Source of the DNA: an uncultured Candidatus Melainabacteria bacterium
GTDB lineage: Bacteria > Cyanobacteriota > Vampirovibrionia > Gastranaerophilales > Gastranaerophilaceae
Direction: 5' to 3'
DNA length: 64,000 nucleotides
Assembly: GCA_934717855.1 (NCBI GenBank)
Contig: CAKUZI010000002.1
Span: 124,001-188,000 of the forward strand
Of the stretch, positions 16,697 to 25,472 are shown piece after piece; within the stretch, counting starts at the first letter, position 1; each line of letters starts with the position of its first letter. A model generated the notes under the pieces. The model saw nothing but the letters and a program-made list of their open reading frames with translations. It made no database searches and was not told where the DNA came from. Made by a program: the position numbers and the translations under genes.

Positions 16697-17083
16697 ATGA
16701 ATTTAATTTGGTACAATAGCTTAAATAAACCAACTCTCAATCCTCCAGCAGAAACATTTGCGCCCGTGTGGGGAGTTTTGTATTTTTTGATGTTACTTGC
16801 CTTTTGGTTAATGCTATATTCTGACACCAATAAAGACAAAAAGCCTGCAATAATATTCTTTGTAATTCAATTATTACTAAACCTCTCTTGGAGTCCCGTA
16901 TTTTTCTACTTCCATAATATCAAGTTCGCCTTTGTTATAATTACATTGCTGACAATATTTTTATTACTCACAATTGTTGCTTTTTTCAAGATTTCAAAAA
17001 ATTCTGGATACTTATTAATACCATACTTACTATGGTTACTTTTTGCAGTATACCTAAATTTTGAAATTATTAGGTTAAATTAA
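16697..17083 (+). CDS. TspO/MBR family membrane protein, lacking the first helix
   Basis: TspO proteins are five-helix membrane proteins that bind tetrapyrroles. Here WYNSLNKPTLNPPAETFAPV is the conserved loop after helix 1, followed by four hydrophobic segments and conserved Trp residues (NLSWSPVFF). The protein has 128 residues instead of about 155, and begins directly at the loop. An in-frame TAA lies four codons upstream, so helix 1 is truly absent in this frame, and no ribosome site is seen. It may be an N-terminally truncated copy. Confidence 0.75.
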   Translation: MNLIWYNSLNKPTLNPPAETFAPVWGVLYFLMLLAFWLMLYSDTNKDKKPAIIFFVIQLLLNLSWSPVFFYFHNIKFAFVIITLLTIFLLLTIVAFFKISKNSGYLLIPYLLWLLFAVYLNFEIIRLN

Positions 17084-19873
17084 TTACTTAATTTTCTTCA
17101 ATGATGAAATAAAGTTGTTATGTTCAACATCCCCATCAACTTTAGTTAAGAAAATTTGGCAATCCTTTTCTTCAGCATCAATCGGAGGTAATTGAGAAAT
17201 CTCTGCTGAATAATAATTGCTATCATTTCTACTGCTTAAAGGAATTCTATTTGCCAAACTATTTAAAGAAATATTTCTCATAAATCCGGCAAAACCCTTA
17301 TTTCTATTACTAAATTTTGTATAAATTCTCAAAGCAGCATCACTTTTTTCAATATCATAACGTCCAACAATAAACGAACTCAATTGTGGAGCTGACGATT
17401 TTATCATCATTTTTTCAACGACATTATCTTTAATAGATAAAGTTCCGTAAATCCTATCAAAATTTCCATCCGGAATATTAACCAAATCTGAGAATGTGGA
17501 CGGACTTATCATTACTAGAGGATTGCGGAATAACGCAGCAAATTTTAAAATATATTCAACCAATCCGATTTTTTGAATTGTTCCATTTTTAATTAAAAAT
17601 TTAACAGAGCCATTTAATTTCATACTATCATCTGTATTCAATTCTATTAAACCACTTGCTTTTCCGGAAATTTCACGAGGAAGAGTTAAAAGTGTTGTAG
17701 CTATAATATCAGAATTTACATCTAAAATCCCAAGTCTCAAACTGTATTTATGTTTTTTCAAATCACAATTAACCTTTGCAGATGAATGCCCCTCAGCTAT
17801 CGCAAAACGATTTGAATACATATTCAAAACACTATTTTTATCAAGTGACAAAGTTGCTTTTACATCGTCAAATTTAATATCTTTGTATTTTCCCTCTTTG
17901 ATATGCAAAACACAATCTTCAACAATAAAATTTCCAATATCAAAAGTCGGAGTGTTGTCATCATTATCTTTTGCTTCCCCTGACGGTTTTACGTCAAATT
18001 TTTCACTTGTAATAGCTTCAGAACTTTGATTATTTGCAGATGCAATGAATTTTTCGACATCAACATCATCAATAGTTAAATTAGTATGTTTTACGACAAT
18101 CGGAAATTTTATTTGATTTAAAAGACTTCCTGAAAAGTCAAATTTTGAACGTCTATATCCACCTTGAGCAGACAAGTTTAGCATTCCGTCCGCCGTTGTC
18201 ATTTCCCCATGTTTTACATAAATTCTTTGCGACGGAATAAACACACCATCCATAGAAAGATTTCCATTCAAATACGGATAACTTTCGCCATTAATCATTT
18301 CCATTTTGCCGGCGATTTTACCTTTTTTAAACATTTTATCGCCAATCAACACATTCAAAAACTCACTCGGTAAAGGACGAGGAATTTCAAAACCTAGATT
18401 TTTTACAAATGGTTCCGGACTAGAAAAATCAACATTCCCTGCAAGTTTTACAACCGGCTTAACCTTTTGCGCCTGCTCTTTTGTAAAACTATCAGGCACA
18501 ATATAATAATCAATCGATTTTATATTTAACAAATTGTTTTCAAAATGCAAATCTCCCTTAACCCCTCTGATATAGTCAACCGGAGTTAAAGACGCTCCAT
18601 CAACAAGAATATCCTGCCCTTTTTTCAAACCAAACAACCATAAAATATCAATTTTATTATTTTTTGATTTCAAATCAATTCTTGTTTTTGTACTATCCCC
18701 AACCAATTCCACTTTTGTGCCGATCATTTTAGACAAATAATTCAACATAAAATCATTTGTAACAACTGCTCGCGCAACAATATCTGTATCAATTGATCTT
18801 AAGTAATCCTTGACAGAACCGTGCATTTCAACTTTATTTACTTGTTTGTTATTGTAAAAACCTTTAAAATCCGATAACGTAATCTCATTTTTTGTCATCG
18901 CAATTTTACCCTTTTGCAAAAGTAACGGAATATTACTCAATGGAACTATTTTACAAGATATTTTATTTAAATTTACAACACCTTTAAGATCATTATTAGA
19001 AAGTTTTACGTTAAAATTAAAACTACCTTTCAAATCTTTGAAATAGCTCAAAGGTTCGTCTAAATTGTTTTCAACAATACCGGAATCAATCAGTGTCAAA
19101 ACATCAGCAACATCGATTTTTTTAGAAAACACTTCTAAATCATAGTTTTTCTTTTTATCAGCCATTGCATTGAAGAAAATTTTCGAATCATTAAAAATTA
19201 AATAACAATTTTGCACCCAAATAGCTTTGTCTTTAATAAATACAGCATTTCTATCCGCGATATTAAAATGGAGATTTTTACCATCTTTTTTAATATCGGA
19301 TGTCAAATTAAAATGAACATACCTAACAACTTTTTGAGTATTATCAATTTTTAAATCATCTGCTTTTAATGTCACATAAGTCGAAGGTTCAATCTTGTAC
19401 AAAAACATTGATTTTTTGACATACAATAATGAATCAAAAAAATCAAAATCCCATTCTGTTTTTTTCTGTTCTTCTTTTTGTGGCTGAGACAATGCCATTA
19501 ATTTATTTACATCGGCAAAAATATAATCTGCTCCAAGCTTTTGAATAATAATATTTTTATCAAAAATTTCTTTAAAAGATATTCTAGTATCAAATTTGTT
19601 AACATCTAACAAACTTGCACCATTTTTTGTAACAGATAATTCATCAACCTTAAATTCAATAACAGGTGAAAGCGATGTTTTCAATTCTGGATGAATAACA
19701 GTAACATCTAATCCCGCATATTTATTAATCGTTTTCTCAACATAACTAATAAATTTGGGTTGTGATACAGCCCAAGGCAAAACTTTCAAATATACAGCAA
19801 AAGGAGCCGTTGCTAATACACCTGCCGTAACCGCTAAACTTACTATTACTTTTGCCTTTCTGCTCATCACCAT
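17084..19873 (-). CDS. Large AsmA/YhdP-like envelope protein
   Basis: A 929-residue protein with an N-terminal membrane segment (residues 8-28), then a very long beta-rich region made of repeated short strands. An Asp/Ser-rich linker lies near residues 615-645. The C-terminal part (SGKASGLIELNTDDSMKLNG, and later FDRIYGTLSIKDNVVEKMMI) matches the AsmA_2 pattern. This family of diderms is thought to form a groove carrying phospholipids between the membranes. It abuts the convergent tspO gene with no gap. Confidence 0.75.
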   Translation of the reverse strand: MVMSRKAKVIVSLAVTAGVLATAPFAVYLKVLPWAVSQPKFISYVEKTINKYAGLDVTVIHPELKTSLSPVIEFKVDELSVTKNGASLLDVNKFDTRISFKEIFDKNIIIQKLGADYIFADVNKLMALSQPQKEEQKKTEWDFDFFDSLLYVKKSMFLYKIEPSTYVTLKADDLKIDNTQKVVRYVHFNLTSDIKKDGKNLHFNIADRNAVFIKDKAIWVQNCYLIFNDSKIFFNAMADKKKNYDLEVFSKKIDVADVLTLIDSGIVENNLDEPLSYFKDLKGSFNFNVKLSNNDLKGVVNLNKISCKIVPLSNIPLLLQKGKIAMTKNEITLSDFKGFYNNKQVNKVEMHGSVKDYLRSIDTDIVARAVVTNDFMLNYLSKMIGTKVELVGDSTKTRIDLKSKNNKIDILWLFGLKKGQDILVDGASLTPVDYIRGVKGDLHFENNLLNIKSIDYYIVPDSFTKEQAQKVKPVVKLAGNVDFSSPEPFVKNLGFEIPRPLPSEFLNVLIGDKMFKKGKIAGKMEMINGESYPYLNGNLSMDGVFIPSQRIYVKHGEMTTADGMLNLSAQGGYRRSKFDFSGSLLNQIKFPIVVKHTNLTIDDVDVEKFIASANNQSSEAITSEKFDVKPSGEAKDNDDNTPTFDIGNFIVEDCVLHIKEGKYKDIKFDDVKATLSLDKNSVLNMYSNRFAIAEGHSSAKVNCDLKKHKYSLRLGILDVNSDIIATTLLTLPREISGKASGLIELNTDDSMKLNGSVKFLIKNGTIQKIGLVEYILKFAALFRNPLVMISPSTFSDLVNIPDGNFDRIYGTLSIKDNVVEKMMIKSSAPQLSSFIVGRYDIEKSDAALRIYTKFSNRNKGFAGFMRNISLNSLANRIPLSSRNDSNYYSAEISQLPPIDAEEKDCQIFLTKVDGDVEHNNFISSLKKIK

Positions 19874-20002
19874 AATTAAATTATAACATAAAAAATCAAC
19901 TAAAATCTTTTACAAAAAATCATACAAACAATCTAAATTTATACGTTAAAAATTAAAAAAATTAGGGAATTTATATAACATATTGTATAGGAGTTGCATT
20001 AG

Positions 20003-21370
20003 ATGAGAAGATTTACTTATTTTTGGCTTTATTTCGTGGCAATAGTCGCATCCTTGGGTGGATTACTATCAGGATTTGATACAGGTGTAATTTCAGGCGC
20101 GTTGTTATTTATCAACCAAACTTGGGATTTATCTGATTATTTGCAAGGATTTTTGGTAAGTTCTGTTTTAATAGGTGCTGTAATTGGTGCTGGTACTAAC
20201 GGAATTTTAGCGGATATATTCGGACGTAAAAAAATCATTATCGCAACCGCAATAATTTTTATTATTGGTTCAATTTTGTGTGCACTTGCTCCAAATGTTT
20301 ATATCTTAATTCTTTCACGAATACTTGTTGGTTTGGCTGTTGGGATTGTTAACTTTATTGTTCCTCTTTATTTATCAGAAGTTGCACCAAAACAATTGAG
20401 AGGTACTTTAGTTTCTCTATATCAATGGGCAATTACGGCAGGTATTTTATTCTCTTACGTAATAAATGGTGCTTTTGCCGAAGCTGTTTATAACTGGAGA
20501 TGGATGTTATTTGCAGGCGTAGTTCCTGGGTTGATTTTGTTAGTCGGAATGACATTCCTTGGCGACACCCCAAGATGGTTAATCAGCAAAAACAGGGAAG
20601 AAGAAGCCAAGAAAATTTACAATAAAATAGAACCTAATGCAGATGCAGACAAAGAAGTTACGGAAATCAAAGAGACCCTAAAATCTGAACTCGGTGAAAA
20701 TAAAAAAATCAAATTTAAAAAATGGATGATTATGCCTTTTGTTGTCGGCATCGGTATTATGTTTGCACAAATTTGTACAGGCATTAACACCATTATCTAC
20801 TACGCTCCAACTATCTTTAAAATTGCCGGCTTTGACAGCAATACAAACGCAATTTATGCAACTGCAGGAATTGGTTTAATAAACTTTTTAATGACAATTA
20901 TTGCAGTTTTCTTTACCGATAAATTCGGGAGAAAACCTTTATTATACATCGGTTTAACCGGAGTTATGCTAAGTTTGGTAGGTCTTGGCTGTGCATTTTA
21001 TTGGGCAAATATTCTCGGAGACAACCTAAAATGGGTTGCTGTCGGAAGTCTTGCTACATACATCATTTGTTTTGCATTCAGCCTAGGACCTATAGGTTGG
21101 ATAATCGTTTCTGAAGTTTTCCCTCTAAAAATAAGAGGTTTGGCAATGAGTTTGTGTACAGTTGCCAACTTTGCATTCAACTTCTTTGTTGTCGGAAGTT
21201 TTCCGGTCTTAATAAATAGAATTGGCGGAGCTTATACATTCTGGATGTTTGCAACAGTATCTTTCTTATGTATAATCTTTGTTTACTTCTTTGTTCCGGA
21301 AACTAAGGGAATTTCATTAGAGAAAATCGAATCAAACTGGATTAAAGGAGTAAAACCAAGAGATTTTTAA
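20003..21370 (+). CDS. Sugar porter family MFS transporter
   Basis: A 455-residue, 12-helix sugar/H+ symporter of the XylE/GalP/AraE group. Signatures are GFDTGVISGALLFI in helix 1, the loop DIFGRKK, a second TDKFGRKP after helix 8, and the C-terminal PETKGISLEKIE. QWAITAGILFSYVINGAF holds helix 5 residues typical of sugar porters. The sugar (xylose, galactose, arabinose or glucose) cannot be assigned. It is monocistronic, with a GGAG site and its own terminator. Confidence 0.92.
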   Translation: MRRFTYFWLYFVAIVASLGGLLSGFDTGVISGALLFINQTWDLSDYLQGFLVSSVLIGAVIGAGTNGILADIFGRKKIIIATAIIFIIGSILCALAPNVYILILSRILVGLAVGIVNFIVPLYLSEVAPKQLRGTLVSLYQWAITAGILFSYVINGAFAEAVYNWRWMLFAGVVPGLILLVGMTFLGDTPRWLISKNREEEAKKIYNKIEPNADADKEVTEIKETLKSELGENKKIKFKKWMIMPFVVGIGIMFAQICTGINTIIYYAPTIFKIAGFDSNTNAIYATAGIGLINFLMTIIAVFFTDKFGRKPLLYIGLTGVMLSLVGLGCAFYWANILGDNLKWVAVGSLATYIICFAFSLGPIGWIIVSEVFPLKIRGLAMSLCTVANFAFNFFVVGSFPVLINRIGGAYTFWMFATVSFLCIIFVYFFVPETKGISLEKIESNWIKGVKPRDF

Positions 21371-21403
21371 TTTATAAATAAATTTTAAATATTTAAAATT
21401 TTT

Positions 21404-21432
21404 ATGACCTCTTTTGCAAGAGGTCATAATTT
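21404..21432. terminator. Terminator after MFS gene
   Basis: ATGACCTCTT (21404-21413) pairs with AAGAGGTCAT (21418-21427) around TTGC, then AATTTT. It may also serve the convergent regulator gene. Confidence 0.8.
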
Positions 21433-21465
21433 TCACAAAACAAATCTTTAATATGTAACAAAAAC

Positions 21466-21729
21466 TTAATTAGAAAACTTATCCCAATCTATTTTATCTT
21501 CTACTATTTTCATTAACTCTGACGGTTTTAAATCTAACCCAAGTGCAAGCCTGCAAAATGTCGTTAGTTGAGGGTCTTTTTTTCCATCCAAAATAGCATA
21601 TACAACACTTCTTGGCAAATCACTTTCATAAGCTAAAATAGACTTTTTCTTTTCCTTTTTTAATTCTTGAACAACACTACCAAGAATTTTACATATTTGT
21701 TTATTGTTTTTTAATTTAGAAGCTTGCAT
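21466..21729 (-). CDS. Xre-family helix-turn-helix regulator
   Basis: An 87-residue protein with an HTH over residues 25-75: the stretch SILAYESDLPRSVVYAILDG followed by KKDPQLTTFCRLALGLDLKP has the spacing of Xre/Cro repressors. There is no effector or peptidase domain. It is divergent from the prepilin at 21797. A perfect palindrome between them (21761-21778) is the obvious candidate operator. It probably represses the prepilin and perhaps itself (inference). Confidence 0.8.
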   Translation of the reverse strand: MQASKLKNNKQICKILGSVVQELKKEKKKSILAYESDLPRSVVYAILDGKKDPQLTTFCRLALGLDLKPSELMKIVEDKIDWDKFSN

Positions 21730-21760
21730 AAAAACAATGTAAATGTTAATATAAAATAAA

Positions 21761-21778
21761 ATGTCTCGAACGAGACAT
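21761..21778. promoter_or_regulatory. Palindromic operator candidate between Xre regulator and prepilin
   Basis: ATGTCTCG-AA-CGAGACAT is a perfect 8-bp inverted repeat with a 2-bp centre. It lies just downstream of an AT-rich TATAAA (21750-21755) and 18 bp before the prepilin ATG, so a bound repressor would cover the start of transcription. Confidence 0.75.
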
Positions 21779-21796
21779 ATATCGGAGGAATATTTT

Positions 21797-22564
21797 ATGT
21801 ACCGTCAAAAAGGCTTTACACTATCAGAAGTACTTATTACTCTTGGAATTATAGGAGTTGTCGCAGCACTGACAATGCCTATAATTGTTAAAAACGTGCA
21901 AAAAATTGTACTTAAAAATCAATTTAAGAAATCTTATTCATTATTTTCACAAGGAGTTATGCAAGCCCAAACAAATTTAGATGCTCCAGTAAGATGTTCT
22001 GCATGGCTAACGGGACAAAAATGTAAAACAGCCTGTACAAAAAGAAACGATTACGGAACATGTAGTGCATACACTTGCGCTGATGGGACACCAATTCCTT
22101 ACGAAGAAAATGGACCTGTTTCTGACTGTAAAGTTTTTATGAATGAACTTTTTACAAACGTTTTCAAAGTTAGTAAATTTTGCGAAAAAAATGCTCTTAA
22201 AAATGGTTGTATTACAAGTACCTATAGAGGAATTGACAAAGTTAAAGCAGAGTTATACCCAAATACTAAAGTAGACCCAAACTCAGGATTTTCTGATATT
22301 GCAATTAAAAAAGGATTTTATGCTTGGATTTTAAGTAGTGGAGAAGTAATTATTACAAATGTTGACTTAAAAGGAAGTATTTATAATCCCCCAGAATTTT
22401 TAATAGATATAAATGGACATAAATCACCAAATAAATTTGGATACGACATATTCTCATTCACGCTTAGAGGAGATGAAAACGGAATTCAAAAAATTGATCC
22501 ATCAGGCAATAGCATAGTTGTTGAAAAAGGCGGAAAAACAGCAACTCAAATGTTAAGAGAGTAG
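21797..22564 (+). CDS. Type IV prepilin-like protein under probable Xre control
   Basis: A 255-residue prepilin. The ATG at 21797 (MYRQKGFTLSEVLITLG) follows a GGAGG site; the in-frame reading from 21761 would run through the operator palindrome and is rejected. Cleavage is after Gly6 with Glu at +5, and a hydrophobic helix runs to about residue 29. The globular part is Cys-rich in its first third, possibly with several disulfides. The C-terminal motif is LIDINGHKSPNKFGYDIF, the same theme as the other prepilins here. No pilus assembly genes are adjacent. Confidence 0.87.
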   Translation: MYRQKGFTLSEVLITLGIIGVVAALTMPIIVKNVQKIVLKNQFKKSYSLFSQGVMQAQTNLDAPVRCSAWLTGQKCKTACTKRNDYGTCSAYTCADGTPIPYEENGPVSDCKVFMNELFTNVFKVSKFCEKNALKNGCITSTYRGIDKVKAELYPNTKVDPNSGFSDIAIKKGFYAWILSSGEVIITNVDLKGSIYNPPEFLIDINGHKSPNKFGYDIFSFTLRGDENGIQKIDPSGNSIVVEKGGKTATQMLRE

Positions 22565-23482
22565 TTATAAAACCGCTTTAATTGCTTCTATCATGCCAGT
22601 TTCATCCGCAATGTTTTTACCTGCAATATCAAACGCTGTTCCATGCCCTGGGGAAGTTCTTATAATATCCAAGCCAATTGTCATATTAACTGTTTTGTCA
22701 CCTGCAACAGTTTTTATTGGAATTAAGCCTTGATCGTGATAATTTGCAATATAACAATCGTATTCTGGTTGTTTAGTTTCTGCAAAATATTCTCTAGAAG
22801 CTCTAACAAATAAAGTATCCGCAGGAAGAGGGTTGGTTATATTTACTCCTTTTTCTCGCAATTCAACAACTGCAGGTATTAAAATGTTAATTTCTTCTTT
22901 GCCTAAAATTCCGTCTTCTCCGGAATGCGGATTAAACCCACACAACGCAAACTTTGGATTTTCTATTTTAAAATGCAGTTTGAAAAATTCTCTTAAATTC
23001 AAAACTTTTTCAATAACTATTTCTTTTGTCAAATTAATATCTTTTAGAGCAACATGACGGGTTAAAAGTAAAACTCTAAAATTTTTCGCAATAAACAGCA
23101 TTTCTGCTAATTGATTTTCATGTGCCAAATATTTTTGCAGAATTTCTGTTTGTCCGTTAAATTTATGTCCGGCCAAGTATAAAGCATTTTTAGCGACAGG
23201 AGCAGTAACAATTGCTTTTGCACCGATTTCACAAGTTTTTTTTACAGACTGGAATGAAAACTCTCCACATTCTGCGCTAACCTTTCCAGGTTCTATTTCT
23301 GAATTAAATGGAATTTCTACAATTTCGTAATCTTTTTCTAATTTTCCATAATAATCAAGAATTTTTTTATTTGAAATGAGAACAACATCCTCTGCGGGTA
23401 AATCCAATTTATTTAAGGCTTTAATTGTAATTTCTGCACCAATACCATTTGGATCACCTGTTGTAATCGCAATTTTAGGCAT
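22565..23482 (-). CDS. PdxA-family dehydrogenase, probably PdxA2-like (4-phospho-threonate dehydrogenase)
   Basis: A 305-residue NAD-dependent, metal-binding dehydrogenase. MPKIAITTGDPNGIGAEI is the family start, and NYHDQGLIPIKT with TSPGHGTAFDIAGK are the conserved C-terminal blocks. The ATG at 23482 has GGAGG upstream and overlaps the end of the DUF1537 gene by 8 bp. Pairing with a DUF1537 kinase suggests the catabolic PdxA2 role: oxidising 4-phospho-D-threonate or -erythronate, with decarboxylation to dihydroxyacetone phosphate. The classical PdxA step in vitamin B6 synthesis is the alternative. Confidence 0.88.
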   Translation of the reverse strand: MPKIAITTGDPNGIGAEITIKALNKLDLPAEDVVLISNKKILDYYGKLEKDYEIVEIPFNSEIEPGKVSAECGEFSFQSVKKTCEIGAKAIVTAPVAKNALYLAGHKFNGQTEILQKYLAHENQLAEMLFIAKNFRVLLLTRHVALKDINLTKEIVIEKVLNLREFFKLHFKIENPKFALCGFNPHSGEDGILGKEEINILIPAVVELREKGVNITNPLPADTLFVRASREYFAETKQPEYDCYIANYHDQGLIPIKTVAGDKTVNMTIGLDIIRTSPGHGTAFDIAGKNIADETGMIEAIKAVL

Positions 23483-24797
23483 CTTGCAAGCCTCCATGTG
23501 TTTCAAAATATTTAAGAATATCAATTAAGGTGTTGGCATTCCCCAAATTCCCTGACTTTGTCACAATCCATTGTGCATTATGGTCTAAAGTCAAAGCGAT
23601 TGCCGGTGCAACTTCGTCAACCAATTGCAATTGATATGCTCCTATTGCACTACAACATTTATAAGAGGTTTCCCCTCCAAGCGTAATTAAAATAACTTCT
23701 TTTGCCTCAACAACTTTTCTTGTAAGTTCTGCCAAAAAGTCAGTTATTACACTTGCTAATTTAGGTCTTGTCAATTCTGCGTTTAATGAATCGTCCGAAA
23801 ATCCGTCAAAATCTTTTATCAACTTTGACGTGTGAACAATAACCGCATTGTCAAACCTTAAATTTGAAATAATTCTGTTAACAAGCTCGTCAGTAACCCC
23901 ACCTAAAACAGTTTTTAAATCAAGACTAATTGATAAAACATCTTCAAATTCATCACTATTCTCAAGTTTTTCAATTTGATTTGCTGTAATTTGTGTTGCA
24001 CTGCCTGAAACAATAAATTTTGGCAATCTTGGAAATGTTTTTATAATATGTTCGCAATCCAAATCAGCGAACCAAAATTCACCAAGTGCCTGAGCAAATG
24101 CAGCTGTTCCTGCAGGTAAAATTTTGTTGTCAGATTTTTTTATTGCAAGAGCAATCTGCTCAACATCAACCGTAGATACAGCATCAATAACAATAAGTTT
24201 TTTGCCTGCTTTAATCAATTCATTAATTTTTTGTAAAACTGGCCCTGCACCTTTCATTACGGTTTTTAGTTCAATGCTTCCTATCAAATCCTGATACTCC
24301 GGCAAAAGTTGAGATTTCAACAATGTTGGAACATGAGATTCGCAAATCGGCGAATGCGGGTCACGCGCCATTTCAGTTCGTTCAATTGGAATTCCTTTTA
24401 ACAAGTGGTATCCGCCAACTGTAGTTCTAATTTCTGCCGGAAACGCAGGAACAACAACCGATGCATCATACTCCAATGATGCCATAATACCTAAGACTTC
24501 AACAGCAATATTTCCACGCAAGGTCGAATCAATTTTTTTGTAGTAAAAATCCGGATTGAGCTTTTCCGCAAACATTTTTGCCGCTTTAAGCACTCTTTCA
24601 TAAGCTACTTCAGGTTCTACATTTCTTGATTCTGTGGAAATTGCCCAAGTTTGAGTTCCCTTGGCATTAACAGGTTCTATTTCGTCAGACAACAAAATTT
24701 GTGTATTTGCACCTTTTAAATAAAATTGCAAAGCACTATCATTGGCTCCGGTTAAATCATCTGCAATAATTCCGACAATATTAGAATTAATAATCAT
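23475..24797 (-). CDS. Four-carbon acid sugar kinase (DUF1537)
   Basis: A 440-residue kinase of the DUF1537 family. N-terminal IVGIIADDLTGANDSALQF is the hallmark, KKIDSTLRGNIAVEV is the substrate-domain motif, and ILITLGGETSYKC lies in the C-terminal nucleotide-binding domain. Family members phosphorylate D-threonate, L-threonate or D-erythronate. With the overlapping PdxA-like gene it forms the known two-enzyme route from C4 sugar acids to dihydroxyacetone phosphate. No dedicated transporter or regulator is adjacent, and ssb sits only 2 bp upstream. Confidence 0.9.
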   Translation of the reverse strand: MIINSNIVGIIADDLTGANDSALQFYLKGANTQILLSDEIEPVNAKGTQTWAISTESRNVEPEVAYERVLKAAKMFAEKLNPDFYYKKIDSTLRGNIAVEVLGIMASLEYDASVVVPAFPAEIRTTVGGYHLLKGIPIERTEMARDPHSPICESHVPTLLKSQLLPEYQDLIGSIELKTVMKGAGPVLQKINELIKAGKKLIVIDAVSTVDVEQIALAIKKSDNKILPAGTAAFAQALGEFWFADLDCEHIIKTFPRLPKFIVSGSATQITANQIEKLENSDEFEDVLSISLDLKTVLGGVTDELVNRIISNLRFDNAVIVHTSKLIKDFDGFSDDSLNAELTRPKLASVITDFLAELTRKVVEAKEVILITLGGETSYKCCSAIGAYQLQLVDEVAPAIALTLDHNAQWIVTKSGNLGNANTLIDILKYFETHGGLQDA

Positions 24798-24799
24798 AA

Positions 24800-25135
24800 C
24801 TAAATCTCTTGAATATCTCTTTTTGAACCTAATAATCTAATGCTGTTTGCAAGCACATAAAAATTTTCTCTATCGTTTCCTGAAGCTTTATCTGTCCATT
24901 TATTAACAGCAATTCTTCCATCAACTACAACTTGAACACCTTTTTTTACGTATTCGCCTGCGAATTCAGCCAATTTATCCCAAACATCAATATTGAACCA
25001 ATCAGCAACTTCTGATTTTGTTTTAGCATCCCATCTGTTTACTGCAATAGAAAAATTAGCTTTTACTTTTCCTGATTCAAAATATCTAATTTCAGCGTCA
25101 CGACCTACTCTGCCCACTAATACTGTAGAATTCAT
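24800..25135 (-). CDS. ssb: Single-stranded DNA-binding protein, short form
   Basis: A 111-residue OB-fold protein starting MNSTVLVGRVGRDAEIRYFE, with the conserved ADWFNIDVWDKLAE core. It ends soon after the OB fold (LLGSKRDIQEI), without the usual Gly/Gln-rich tail and acidic D-D-x-PF tip by which Ssb recruits partner proteins. Either this lineage uses a tail-less Ssb or a second full-length ssb exists elsewhere. An AGAGGT site precedes the start. It is followed after 2 bp by the DUF1537 kinase. Confidence 0.88.
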   Translation of the reverse strand: MNSTVLVGRVGRDAEIRYFESGKVKANFSIAVNRWDAKTKSEVADWFNIDVWDKLAEFAGEYVKKGVQVVVDGRIAVNKWTDKASGNDRENFYVLANSIRLLGSKRDIQEI

Positions 25136-25472
25136 TTATAACCTCTTTCCATGTTTTTTCAAAATCTTACATGATTTTACAACAAACTAAACATGACCTG
25201 CAAAGATTGTATTACTTTTTGTAACGATTGTTTTGTAAGCCGTTAAGTTCGCTACATAAAAAGACATTCTTTCTAATGCGAGAGGGTATATTTAAACGAA
25301 ATAAACTTATCGTCTTATAGTCTTAACGACTCAATGTCTTTTATTATGTTCCAAACATTATCTTTGTGTTAAACTATTCTTGTAGTATGGGGGATCCGCC
25401 CTAAGGACAAATGTATGTATGAGGGTTGTCATATATAGGAAGTTTGTCTATAAAAGGATAGAAAGAGAAAAA
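25136..25472. other. Long gap upstream of thrS
   Basis: About 340 bases without a convincing gene. It holds the divergent promoters of ssb and thrS and a degenerate repeat (25305-25338). I looked for a threonine T-box: the GGGGGATCCGCCC stretch at about 25389-25401 is only a faint match to the T-box core and no terminator follows, so none is called. Confidence 0.5.
25305..25338 (-). repeat. Degenerate dispersed repeat, copy 1
   Basis: Read on the - strand, this 34-bp stretch matches 50241-50274 at 27 of 34 positions without gaps and ends in the shared word GACGATAAGT. Both copies are built from variations on a 9-12 base unit like GTCGATAAG. Confidence 0.6.

Noticed and set aside
25380..25472. 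Threonine T-box leader before thrS
   Set aside because: Only a faint match to the T-box core; no specifier stem or terminator could be found.
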